The translations under genes and the position numbers were made by a program. Shown piece after piece: positions 11,158 through 22,000 of a stretch of 64,000 nucleotides of DNA. The stretch comes from Peronospora farinosa (taxonomy: Eukaryota > Oomycota > Peronosporomycetes > Peronosporales > Peronosporaceae), in assembly GCA_947646735.1 (NCBI GenBank), contig CANTFK010000990.1, positions 372,001 to 436,000 on the forward strand. The letters run 5' to 3'. The notes beneath the pieces are model-generated. The model did not search any database and was not told the origin of the DNA. It worked only from the letters and a program-made list of their open reading frames with translations. Position 1 is the first letter of the stretch, and each line of letters begins with the position of its first letter.

Positions 11158-11161
11158 AACC
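11149..11161 (-). other. Copia A primer-binding site overlapping the gag start
   Basis: Directly inside the 5' LTR the minus strand reads GGTTATGAGCCCA. Its complement GGGCTCATAACC is the anticodon arm of eukaryotic initiator tRNA-Met, as in the half-tRNA priming known for Drosophila copia. The ATG within it is the first codon of gag. Confidence 0.8.
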
Positions 11162-11537
11162 TGTTAGATTGAAGTGAAGTAGTGGTGCACTTGTGCACGA
11201 AGAGGTAGAAGTAAAAGTAAAATATATTAAGCATTAACTTTCCTCGTTCGTTAATACCTACACATGCATGCGAAACCGACTGCAACTATACCATCTATAG
11301 TTCACGTCTATCCCGCTCCGTCCCATCTGTTACGACATCGACAAGACGATGTGGTAATCTCGTCGCCTCGTCCCATATGTCGCAACATCCTGATGGTCCG
11401 ACGTGGCGATATCATCGCCTCGTCCCATCTGTCAGCACGTCAAATCTGTTTAGTCAATCAGGTACGGTTGTTACTTACCGCGTAACAGGGTATTGCCCTT
11501 GACCTTCACGGCCTATCAACAACAATAGCTTCTAACA
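11162..11537 (-). repeat. Copia A 5' LTR
   Basis: 376 bp. It differs from the 3' LTR by a T/A change near its right-hand minus-strand end (position about 11201). It is followed directly by the second copy of the target duplication CATCC and by the resumed FUSC-like pseudogene reading. Confidence 0.95.
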
Positions 11538-13100
11538 CATCCATCACTGCTTGAGTTACGACGAGTGCTTACCATTGCCATGTTAGTGCGATGCGGAATT
11601 GCGGAGGCATACGGCTACGTTGCCGCATGATATTCGTGGTATTTTAAATCTGATAGCCGATTCGTATTGCTTCCGCGCCAAGGATATCAAGAAAGAGGAA
11701 TTTGTCTAGCTGAGACTTGATCGGCTGCTCGAGAATGCACATAAGCGTCTTGCAATTGTGGAGTCACTGTTGAGTGAATGCTGGTGGGAAGAGCTTGTTG
11801 GGCTTGGCGCTTGCCCCTTTCACTTTAACAAGACTGTGGCCAAGCAGCTTGTAAATCTGTACACAAATCTTCTAGCAGACTTGCGCTCAATAATCATTGC
11901 CATTGAGGCGAGGAATGCCATTGGACGCATGTTGTACTGCTCAAGAAGTTGCAGACGCAATTATACGTGCTGTAAATTGAAGCGAACGATTTGCTTGAGG
12001 ACATCTCGCTTGAGATCGCACATCCGTCGCGAAGTAAGTACCTGCTTTTGCTGTTGTCGTCTCTTGTGAGCTAACATCTTTTTTGTTTGGTTTGGTGTTG
12101 GCCAGGTATGTCCTCATCAAAATTCGCCAGTCTAAAGAGGGCAATAGAACAGCCTATGGAAAAGTACACGATATTCTACGGCAACTTATTCTAAGCCGGT
12201 GTCCACACAACACATGATGTGGTCAAACGATGCCGCTAAACGTGTTCGTGTTTTCATCTTCACGTATTTGTGATCTCATTGCGTTGAAGGTACTTTCAGT
12301 GGAAATAATTAATCGGCGCGGTACCAAGTCAAGAAAATTCTTAACTAGCATACCAAGGTTTGCTGCACGCTAACAACTACCCGCGCCGTCTTATTATCTT
12401 CAAGTTTCGGACAACATTGGCAATCATAATTGGAATTTGCTGCTCAACTATCATCTTCGCTTACAATTGTACTGCGCCTACAGCCATCGCAATGGTTGCC
12501 GAGATAATATTGGCTTTACCTATGGAAAGACGGTGAACCGCGTCGGAGGCTTGATGGCTGGAATAGTGGTGCCGTCTATCTTTAGCTTCTTCGTGTGCGC
12601 AGTGGTGGATGACGACGTATACAATTTGCTGAACAACATTGTATTGTTCGTGTGGACTGTTGGATCCATGTACGTGTGGTTTTGTAACCGCTTTATGGCA
12701 CTGACAGGAACATCGTCAGCATTCACGGCTGCCTCGGTGTTACTCGACCACGGTTGCTGAGATACATTGTCTTAAACGACGGTGTCATACGCAAGCCTCA
12801 CCCAGACTGCCCTAGGTTATCTCTTCCTGATGATTGTGGAACTTGTGATTTACACTCGCAGCTTGCGCGGCCTACTTCGTAGTATCATCCAGCAATTATT
12901 GGTGAAGTATCGCCGAGTCTTTCACCGACGTATTTCGTCACCACATTGCGTACACGTCCAGCACGCATTTCCACAGGACTTATCACTGACGAGGACATCA
13001 AAATAGCTAATGCTTTGCGAAGGTCGCACTTAGATGAAGCTATAAATTATACAAGGCGGGCATTGAGACGCATCACCTCGTCGAGAATCGGTCAGTGACA
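11538..13100 (+). pseudogene. FUSC/ALMT-like membrane protein pseudogene, 3' part
   Basis: Continuation after the copia element. It reads IRGILNLIADSYCFRAKDIK, a stop near 11707, then LRLDRLLENAHKRL and VESLLSECWWEELVGLGAC, a soluble helical segment. A plausible intron remains at 12034-12105 (GTAAGT...GGCCAG, 72 bp), joining EDISLEIAHPSRK to YVLIKIRQSKEGN. A second membrane domain follows: FKFRTTLAIIIGICCSTIIF, APTAIAMV, a frameshift, TYGKTVNRVGGLMAGIVVPS, VYNLLNNIVLFVWTVGSMYV, and SYASLTQTALGYLFLMIVEL in another frame. It ends around LITDEDIKIANALRRSHLDE. The kept intron and long homologous stretches show a former host gene; multiple stops and frameshifts make it non-functional as written. 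Confidence 0.65.
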
Positions 13101-13505
13101 GATTCCCTTAAAATCTTCATGACATCCGACAAACAGCAATAGCGTTATCAAGTTAATCAAGCGCAAGCTTTTTGAAGCTGGAATAGCCCGATGGAGTCCG
13201 CTGGATTACTAATTACCCGCCTGACACGAGCTCAGACTTTACACTGTTCTAGGAGCAAGATCAGACCCGGTAACCTTATCGATAAGCGAACATTCTGCGG
13301 CGTCTAAACATGATGATACGTACCTCTATCAAGCGACAGGCCTATAGAGAAATCTAAATGTACCGGTTGGCCCACTGAATATAGTGATGCAAGGCAACTT
13401 ACAATAAAAAGAAACTCAACACTTAAAGCTAAATGTATTAGTTTTGTAAACAAATCTCAGCTACATCCCTCTTCTCTTCTTGGTCTTTGTCGTTGAGTCT
13501 TCGCT

Positions 13506-13994
13506 TTACTTCATATCTCTACGATATAGAAAAGCCCAATAATCACCAGCGATAGCTTCGACGTCAGCTGGTCCTAGTCCAAGCTTTTGCCACTTTATAA
13601 AAAAGATTTTTCTAAATATTTTGACGATGTTGGGCTCCGGAGATTTCTTAATTTCCTGAATATGCTTCAAAAATATTTTTTCATCTTGATTGTAATAATT
13701 GAGAAAGTGATCATATAATTCTTCGTCCGACTTAATCTTTGCTTTGCTTCTCAAAGTCTCAATTTGATTCTTCTCGACCAAATCTTTCATACTTTCATAC
13801 TCATCAGCATGCTTCGCAAAAGCCTCTTCACCAGGCATATGTTCTTCCAAGCTAGTATACTTTGTGCTCGATGATGCCCCTCTTAACAAGTCCTTTAGAC
13901 CCAAACGCCTTTGTTTAACAGCGCCATCAACTAGATCGTTGGTGTTGACGAGTGCGACTGCCGCAACAAGCAGCATGGTGCAATATAGACGCAT
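13506..13994 (-). CDS. Candidate secreted RxLR-like effector
   Basis: 162 residues from the ATG at 13994. The first 24 or so residues (MRLYCTMLLVAAVALVNTND) form a classic signal peptide. Next come an RRLG-containing basic stretch (about residues 28-40, KQRRLGLKDLLRG) and an acidic GEEAF motif near residue 57, in the positions where RxLR and EER motifs sit in oomycete host-translocated effectors; neither is canonical. The C-terminal half is helical and charged, with IKWQKLGLGPADVEAI and YWAFLYRRD resembling a WY-type fold. It lies alone in a gene-poor, repeat-rich stretch, typical for such genes. An initiator element is at 14021-14036. A secreted protein is likely; effector function is inference, and I cannot name a homologue. 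Confidence 0.65.
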   Translation of the reverse strand: MRLYCTMLLVAAVALVNTNDLVDGAVKQRRLGLKDLLRGASSSTKYTSLEEHMPGEEAFAKHADEYESMKDLVEKNQIETLRSKAKIKSDEELYDHFLNYYNQDEKIFLKHIQEIKKSPEPNIVKIFRKIFFIKWQKLGLGPADVEAIAGDYWAFLYRRDMK

Positions 13995-14020
13995 CTTTGA
14001 CAACTTGTGTACTTGTCAAT

Positions 14021-14036
14021 GAAAAGTGAAATGAGC
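14021..14036 (-). promoter_or_regulatory. Oomycete initiator (Inr) of the effector gene
   Basis: The minus strand reads GCTCATTTCACTTTTC, which fits the oomycete core promoter consensus GCTCATTYYNCAWTTT at all but one position. It lies about 27-42 bp upstream of the ATG at 13994, the usual spacing for short oomycete 5' leaders. Confidence 0.7.
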
Positions 14037-16027
14037 TTTGGCCAACAGACAGAATCAAGTCATTCCTTTTCACAGCCTTGAAAAAATAGGAAAAAGCCAG
14101 CTACCTGCACAAATATTTATCGTTGAAACAATTTATAAGAGACGCGGCTATACCGAGTGCAGGCAGCCAATTTTCGTTGTAATGTTGTCGTAAGAATGGC
14201 TTTTTTAACTTTATTATATAAAAATCAGAGGTAATAGGAGCTATATCGAGTTATAGTATTAGGAGGCACTAATTGCTGTTCGCATCGCTTATGGTGCCAT
14301 ACCACATCAGCTGATCATCAAAGTAGACTTGGTCTAACATTTTACTGCTTCCTCGCAAGTCGCCTTTGCCATCGAAGCATTATTTTCTTACTCGCAGGTA
14401 ATATACTCGCATAAATTTTAACGAATGCAGTTGGTGTCTTCAACTATGGCCAAATTTTCCTTCTGTAAGAGACATGACACCTGCAAGTTTCTATGCTCAG
14501 GACATGTCGTCGATTGGCAAGCCTATCCGATAGTCTCTCTGTCGTACCTCATGGAAATTTAGTTCGGGGTGTGTAGGCTGCACGATTTACTTACAGCCAT
14601 TCGCTTATTTGTGGGCAATACAATATCCTAGTCAATTTTGCTGAGTACAGACATGTAAGCGATCTAGCGAGCGTTTCCAGGAAACGGATGTTTTCCATAC
14701 AGCAATATGGTATTTACATTAGGAAGGTGACATTCGTGGTACACACGACTTGTGTCGCAACAAGGTGACGACACATTACTTCCCAATTCTGGCTAGCAAT
14801 GGCCTCTAAATAGTCGGCATACCGGTCCTCCTACCTTGGATGGAAGGTCCCTTTATCATCTCTGCTGCCGCAGCGTGTAAATTTGACGGACAGCAATAGG
14901 CAAGAAGTCCATAGATGTGAGATTCCGATTTCGAATTGGAGCTGCATGTTAAAGGGATCAGTCAACTTGGCTCGTCTGGGGCATCCGGTTTAGTACCCGG
15001 CCTCACTATCATGGTGCCACTTGCTCCTTGCATGTGATCAGGTTTGGTCCAACGGTTCTACTCACGCCTTGTCCATGTGATAGCCTTTGTACTGTCTTCT
15101 TACTTGTCTTTCTAGCCTACTTGATGTCTGCCTTTTTGTTGTGGCAAAGATGGTGTCTGATCTTTTTCTTCAACTGTGGCTAGAATTTTTCCCTGTACGA
15201 CACTGCATGCAGATTCCTGAATATCAATTCAATATGCATTTGATCCCTTACAGAATCCGCAACAAGTGTGACGTACTTTTGGTCAATCATGTCGTGGTCC
15301 CCACAGTAAATGAAAACAAATATTATTCTTTGTGGCTTCATATTTAATGTCTATCAAGTTATTCCTATCGGACATTTCTGTCACTGCCATATAGTAATAA
15401 ACTTTTCGTTTGTACATGTATCAAGGTTCATTCCTTGAGTTTGCAAACAGCACGGACAGCGTATGTCTGTACAAAGAGCCCCTCTGTAAAGACCGGGTAT
15501 ACGACCGCCTCTTGTAAGAGACAATTCATCTGCAAACTTCACTATCCTCGGGTCATGTCGTCAAATGGCAACATGAACTGGATCGTACAACAGAACGACC
15601 ATCGTCTATCCTATGATCGCTCTGTCGTACCCCACGAAAATTTAGTTTAGGATGTGTCGTCAAACGCTAGCAAATCTAATCCTAACGATCCAACCGGTTT
15701 AATATCTCACTGTTCAAACAACTTCTTGCACTTTCAGCTTGAAATTTTGAATCACCTTCTTCTCTTGAATGGAAAGTCTTCCATTTTAGTTTGGACGGCT
15801 ACACTCGAATACTTTTACGCAGGGCTGAAGACATGGGACCTCGAGATTTGACTTGAAGAGCAAAGCTACCTCTATAAGCAATTCAGATTATGTTCATTGT
15901 ATGTGAGGTGCATGTTGCTTGATCATGAACTAAACCAGTTTATAGCTAAGAAGAAAAGTGAGATTGATCCATTGAAATAATCCACTAGCAGTGTGCATGC
16001 ATGCATTTGCCCTTTTTTCCAATCAAC
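14037..16027. other. Gene-free stretch with diverged internal repeats
   Basis: No gene is supported; open frames (15087-15347, 15435-15650, 15654-15851) are short and motif-free. It contains two diverged direct copies of one sequence (14462-14573 and 15510-15658), sharing CTGTAAGAGACA, GACATGTCGTC, TCTGTCGTACC and GAAAATTTAGTT-type blocks. The second copy has about 35 extra bases. A third, weaker match begins near 15168. They are probably remnants of an old transposable element. Confidence 0.6.
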
Positions 16028-19000
16028 TCATCCATTCGTTGTTGATTGACGTATATCAGTGGTGTTGGTAAGAACACAAGTAACTGCAGCAGCAGCATTA
16101 GCAGCTTTTGGCCGCGATGACTTTTTGAAAAGTTTCCCCTCCTTGCCTGAACGTTCAGGCCACTTTTCTTCACAGAACGAGTGTGCAGCGCACGTGTAGG
16201 CCTTCCACGCATCTTGACCTTGTGCGTCGTAAATACCGGGACGCAAGTCGTCCCGACGGAGAGCTTCCTTGATGACAGTAACGTTGGCGTGGAAAACTCC
16301 GTCTAAGATGGCTGCATCTTTCTCCAGCACCATCATCTCGGAAGGGTATTTTGTTACCCCTACCAAGAAAACTGCCACCATCGGAAGCTCGGCGTTCTCC
16401 AGCAACAAGTTGTAGTCGTCGATTGCGTGTGTCAGTCGGTGCTGAGCATGAAACACTTCCAGATAGTATGTGTAAGTCCTGGCCAACTGCTTGAAAAGTC
16501 CATCGACTGATCGACTCTCTCCATGCAGTTGCGTCTGCGTACTCGCATCGTCTCCTGATCCTCCAATCCCTCCAGCGCCTTCCAAAGTGTCCAACATCTC
16601 TTGAAACTGGGACGCGAGCACCTTCCCACGCGCACGAAGCACGATACTAAGCATGATATTAATCACATCGTGGTCTTCCTTGCAAGCTAGCACCCAGGAT
16701 CCTGCCTCCTTTAACTTTCCGTACGCTGCATTCTCCTGAAGCAGCGCAATGTAAAACCGCCAGTACTTCAGCCGATAGTAATCATACTTCATTTGTCGCT
16801 GATTCAACTCTTCATACCTCTTAGCTGGCGGAATGTACTCGGAAAACCAGATTGCCACAATCTGAGGCCGCCGTTTGTCGAAAATTGGAGCCATTTTCTT
16901 TAGTGCCCTTGCTGCTGCGACAGAAGGACCTTGCAACTGTTCTTCACCTCGATGAGCTCGCACAGCATCCACGAGAGCCATTACACTGTCACAAGTATAC
17001 CCGCTCTGCTCCAGTGTGGAGTAGAACGTCGACAACCAATACACAATTCGCGCCAGTACGTAGCGCGATGGATGGAAGTACCGGTCTTCGTCTGGAATTG
17101 ACTCCAGTGCCATAATAATGTTCAGTGCAAGCCATCCTCGTGCAAGAGTGACATTCAATTCACGAATCGAGTCATTTCGGTCAGCAGCCGCCAACAGTGC
17201 GAGAATGTCGTCCTTCTTGGCAGCACTGACACATTTACGGACCGCATCACTTTTCAGGCTAGCGCATATTCCATCGTCATCTTTCTGAGCATTCTTCTGT
17301 CCGTCGACTTCTTTGGTTGACACAAATTCGAAATTCTCATCATCATCACCTTTTCCACCGTCTGCTTGTTTCTCCTCTTCGTAGAAATGACGACAAACCA
17401 AGCGCAGCGCCGACACTGATGACGAATCGCTGATTGTGAGCTTAATTCGCAACGCCTGCAGAGCATAAAAGGCATGAACAAGAGCGTGTTCTCTGTCTCC
17501 CTCGTTACGAGCTGACTCCGCTTTAGAAAAGCTGTCTGCAATTTCTTTTGCCGTTGATAGCGCCTCTGGATCAGACCGTTCGTGTTTACGAAGTTCGCAC
17601 CAACGCCTTTTCCTCAAAGTTTTGCCAATCATGTATTGCAGACGAAAGTGGGCTTCATGAGCATCTTCCTTGGACTCGCAAACTGTCCACCCTCGTCGGA
17701 AGTATGCTAGCGTATCGTTTATTAAACGCGAGTACATCTCGTGCGGAAACAAGGCAAGGTTTGTCTCCTTCATCAAACTAAACTCTTGCAAAACATTATA
17801 CAGCAACAAACCACACTCTTCGTTGCACTCAATAATCTTGTTCTGTAAATCATCCAGCTCTTTGTCAAAAGTATTTGCTTCCTTGTCGACACTTTTGTCA
17901 GCGTTGTCACGCTTACCTTGTCGTTTCAAATTGTGTTTCTTAATAGCCTCTTCGGCCAACTGCGCAGCCATATCAAAGCATCGTCGTGTAAACTCAATTA
18001 CTTGAGCGATATATATCGTGGCATACTCTTCGATGGAAACTTGGCTACGAAGCGTTTCGAATCGGGCATCGTTTCCTTCCGTTTCGTCGTTACAACCCTT
18101 CAGCTTCGAGGCCTTGCTACCCACTTTGTTTTCGTCGACAATTTTACCTTGCCACTCTTTCATTTTCTTGAATAGGTTCCACTCCAAAACGACATTTTGG
18201 AATGAAAACACGTCAAGATTACTATAAGCTTGTTCTTCCCGTGAACGCTCTGTGTTCATGGCAAGTATCTTGGTTGTATACCACTGGAATGCTCGAACTC
18301 TGAGCTTCCGTCCGAGCACAGCAGCAAACGCATCTGTAGCAGCGTGATATAGTTCCTTCATCGTCTTTCCCAAGCGCACCCAGGAGTCAACTCGGTCTGG
18401 ATGATAGTACAAGACATCTTTCATCAGAAACTGCACTCGCTCTCGAATATGCTGCTCCAATTCCATTAGCTCCACCAGGTTTCCTCGCCGTTTTGCTCGC
18501 CCAAGAATGTAGTTTGCACCCATCAAATACCACATATGACCCAAGCAAACTTTATCTGGTGATTCTGTCGTCGTGTCATTAGCATCCAATGGCAACGGCA
18601 GTGCAATTTTCTCCTGCAGCAGACCTCTCGGAGCCAAGTACGCTTCTAATAAAGGAGAAACTGCAGCCGGTTGCGCAGAGAGAGCAAAAAAACTGGAGCC
18701 TGAGAGTGCATCTCGGACTGCATATAGTAACTTAAGTCGTTCTTTCTTTTGGCTGTTGTTTTTGGCCTTTGTGGTCAAAAGTATCGGCACAGCAAAGCGA
18801 ATCAACCGCATTGCATCCTCATAATTAGTAGATACTTTACCATCTTGGAGTGAAGCAAAAGTGGCCCCTGTTTTGTGATCTTCGCATCCAGGCAGAATTT
18901 GCACGTCGTATAAACAGCGATAGCATTGGCAAACCTCCATCTGGAAGAGGTACTTGCCTTCTTTCGCGCCCTCTTCCTTATCAGCTTCTTTATAATTCTC

Positions 19001-22000
19001 CTCATCCGATTTTTTCATAGGTTTTTCTTCGTCCCAAATGCTTTCCTTTTGCACATACTTGCTCAATAACACCGTACTTGCTTCGAGAAAGCACGAGATT
19101 TTGCGTGAATCGGCAGCAGAACTAGTGTCAGAAAAGTACGTCAAGCCGCAAATACCATATTTCCCAAGTCTGTGGTGAAGAAGATTTATCAACTCGACCA
19201 ATCGAATCGGCATTGTACTCGGGTCCGGTAGAGGACTACTTGCACACAACTGCAAGAATAAGACGGCCCCATTGCCAAATAGCTGTCTTGGTGTCTTGCC
19301 ATCACTCTGCGCTACAATCTCTTCCTCCTCTTTCACCAAGATGCTGCACAATGCCATTAAAGCAAACCGTTTCGGCAGCGGATATGACAGAGCATCCTCG
19401 CCGTGATCGCGAAAGGCTCGATTCAAAAAACGCAAGAGCTCTACAATTATCACTCGAATACGATCACGACGCGGTGGTTTTTTCTTAGCCGCATGAGGCA
19501 CCAATGTAAACAGCTTTCGGTACTCCTCACCCGGCAGGGACCGAATAATGTACAATAGTCGAGCCATCGCATCCACTCCGATCATTCGCTGCGAGCTGTC
19601 ACCGCCATCACATAATCCATGGGTGTTGTCGTTATCAGTTTTTAACACAACACGTATCATTGATAGAACATTGTTTGGAGAGTCAAAGCAAAACAAAATT
19701 GATGGCTGTAAGCATTTCACGCACAAACCACGCAGCATCAATCTGTGGTCAGGGTTTGTAAGATGTTCAGACTGTTTTTGCGTGAGCCGGCCTAGCAAGA
19801 AGATCAATGCGGCAAGAGCATTTGTACACGCTTCATCGGGCGAGTTTTCACTTGAAGTAGGCTCTTTCTCTACAGCCAAGCCATCCAGAAAATCAATCAC
19901 ATAGTATAGAGTCGTCAACAAGAACAAGGTCGTGTCTTCGTCCGAAAATTTTGAACTCTGTCCAAGTGAATGTAGCACCATTTCAAAAAAATTAGTGCTT
20001 TCGCCACGCCCCGAACGTTCATCTTCGTCAACCTCAAACTCGTTCAGGAAGTCTCTCATCCGTGGCACTTGCTTACAGGGAAAGAAGTGCCCCAACAAAA
20101 CCGACACAACATGATCGTGGTCTCCAGATTCAAAAAGACGTCGAGCTTCAGCACATACGTCAGAATAATGCAGTCCTGATATTTTTTCATTCAAGATTCC
20201 CAATGTAATTTCACCGTCAGCTTTTTGATTAGTTAAATCAACTCGGCAGTTGCAATTACTGTTTTGGTCGTCGTCTTCATTAAACCCTTGAAGTTTCTCT
20301 CTGCACTTAGTAAAATAGTATCGAGCCATCTGATGTTTCCCACATCGTTCATACATGCGCGCCATGAGCCAAAACAAGCGCAGAAATTCATCTCCTGTTG
20401 GACGACATAAAGCATCCTCAGAGTTCTCTAGCCAACCAAACGAAAACAAAAGGTTTTGGGCCTTAGACAACTGAATCTCCACTTGTGTTCTTATCTTGCA
20501 TTGCATTTTCCCACGGACGGGCTGCTGCAGAAGCGCATCAAAATGAAGCTCCAGCAGGAATAGCTGAGCACCAAGCGATAATCCATTCCCCGTAAAGCGA
20601 CTACCTTGAATAAGCGAGTGGTCCGCAACATTAATGACGCTGCGTTGCGTAAATGTCACTGCTTTGGTAGCATCCAGGTCTCCGTTTAACGTTTTTTCCA
20701 GCCACATGCACACTTTGTGAATCGCTTCAGCCTCGCTTCCTAGTTTTAAGTTCGACCAGTGACCACATTGGTTGAGGTAAAGCCGTATCCAGTCCATTAT
20801 CCCACCATCACCACCACGTTCACTGATAAAAGACGAAATCTGTCTTTTCGTCACGCATTCTGCTCGAGGTGCCATCACGTGCACAGCCTGATCACTTGAT
20901 AGAAGCTGTGAAGATGATGGCTCTGTGATACTCGTAGATACATCTGTGGCCGTCACAAACGGAAACGACGCTGTTTTTAATAAGATCTCATTACTTTCAT
21001 TCGAGATGCTGAATTCATCGTCTGTGAGCTCAACATTTAACGGCGGCGGCCATTCCATGGAGACTAATGTCAGCGTCGTCTTCATGTTTTCATTACCAGC
21101 ATTCATTGGAAGAAAAGCTCCCAATTGGTATGCCAAGTCCTGCTCTCGCGCTTTCTTGACTGCTGCAGCATGCTCTTCTCTCAGTCGTTCCTCGTGCCGA
21201 CGTGACTTTCGTCTTCTCGGCTGACTCTTCATCTCTTCTCGTGCATGACTGCTACTGTCCTGTGTGTCGTTATCCGAAATGCCATTCATCAGCACTGTCT
21301 CAAGGTCAGGAGAGAGCTTCAGCAGCTCCTTTACCTTCTCTATCTTTATTGGCGGCAAATGGTCGCTCGTCTGGTCCACTTCCACCTTCTCGTCCTCTCT
21401 CTTTTCTCTAGTCTCTGTCTCTTCGTCATATCCTACTTGAATCTGCACCTGCGTCCGCATCACATCAACTTCGTCATCTCTATTTATATCTTCAAAAGCT
21501 TCCAACAACAATTTGCCCAATTCCGTCCACGAAGCCTGCAGTAAAATATATCTCCTAACTCGCCATCTGCTTTTGCTCTCGTCTTCTTTTTCCTTCTGCA
21601 TTTGCTTTCGTCGTTTTTTTTCTCTCTCTTCAATTTCTTGAAAATGTCGCAATCTCTTTCTCGCTCGCTTCAGCAGCTTTTCCTCTCTCATTGTTTTTAA
21701 CACCGGCCTCCTGTTACACGACCTCTTCGTTCCTGACAATGGCTTCATTTTTGACCGCAGCCTCATTTTTGACAATGTCGTCATCTTGTCAATAAGGTGC
21801 ACCGACGTGCACTGAGGGTCTTGATCTCCAAGATACTTGGCTACATGTTCATACGCGTCTTTGTCTCCCACTTGGTGCAGCACCAGAGCCAGCGTCTCCA
21901 CCAGTGGCCAGTACTTAGCGTCTACTTTTAAACCTTCTTCCAATAGTCTTCGTGCCAGCCATAATTTACCAGTCTCCACGGCCGTCGTGGCCATCTGATA

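Larger units (their letters stand above)
6261..11537 (-). mobile_element. Copia element A, young full-length LTR retrotransposon
   Basis: A 5,277-bp element read on the minus strand. Two 376-bp LTRs (6261-6636 and 11162-11537) begin TGTTAG and end CTAACA and differ by a single base that I can find. A perfect 5-bp target duplication CATCC flanks it (6256-6260 and 11538-11542). Domain order is gag, protease, integrase, RT, RNase H, the Ty1/copia order. Several frameshifts break gag-pol. It lies inside the FUSC-like pseudogene. Confidence 0.97.
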
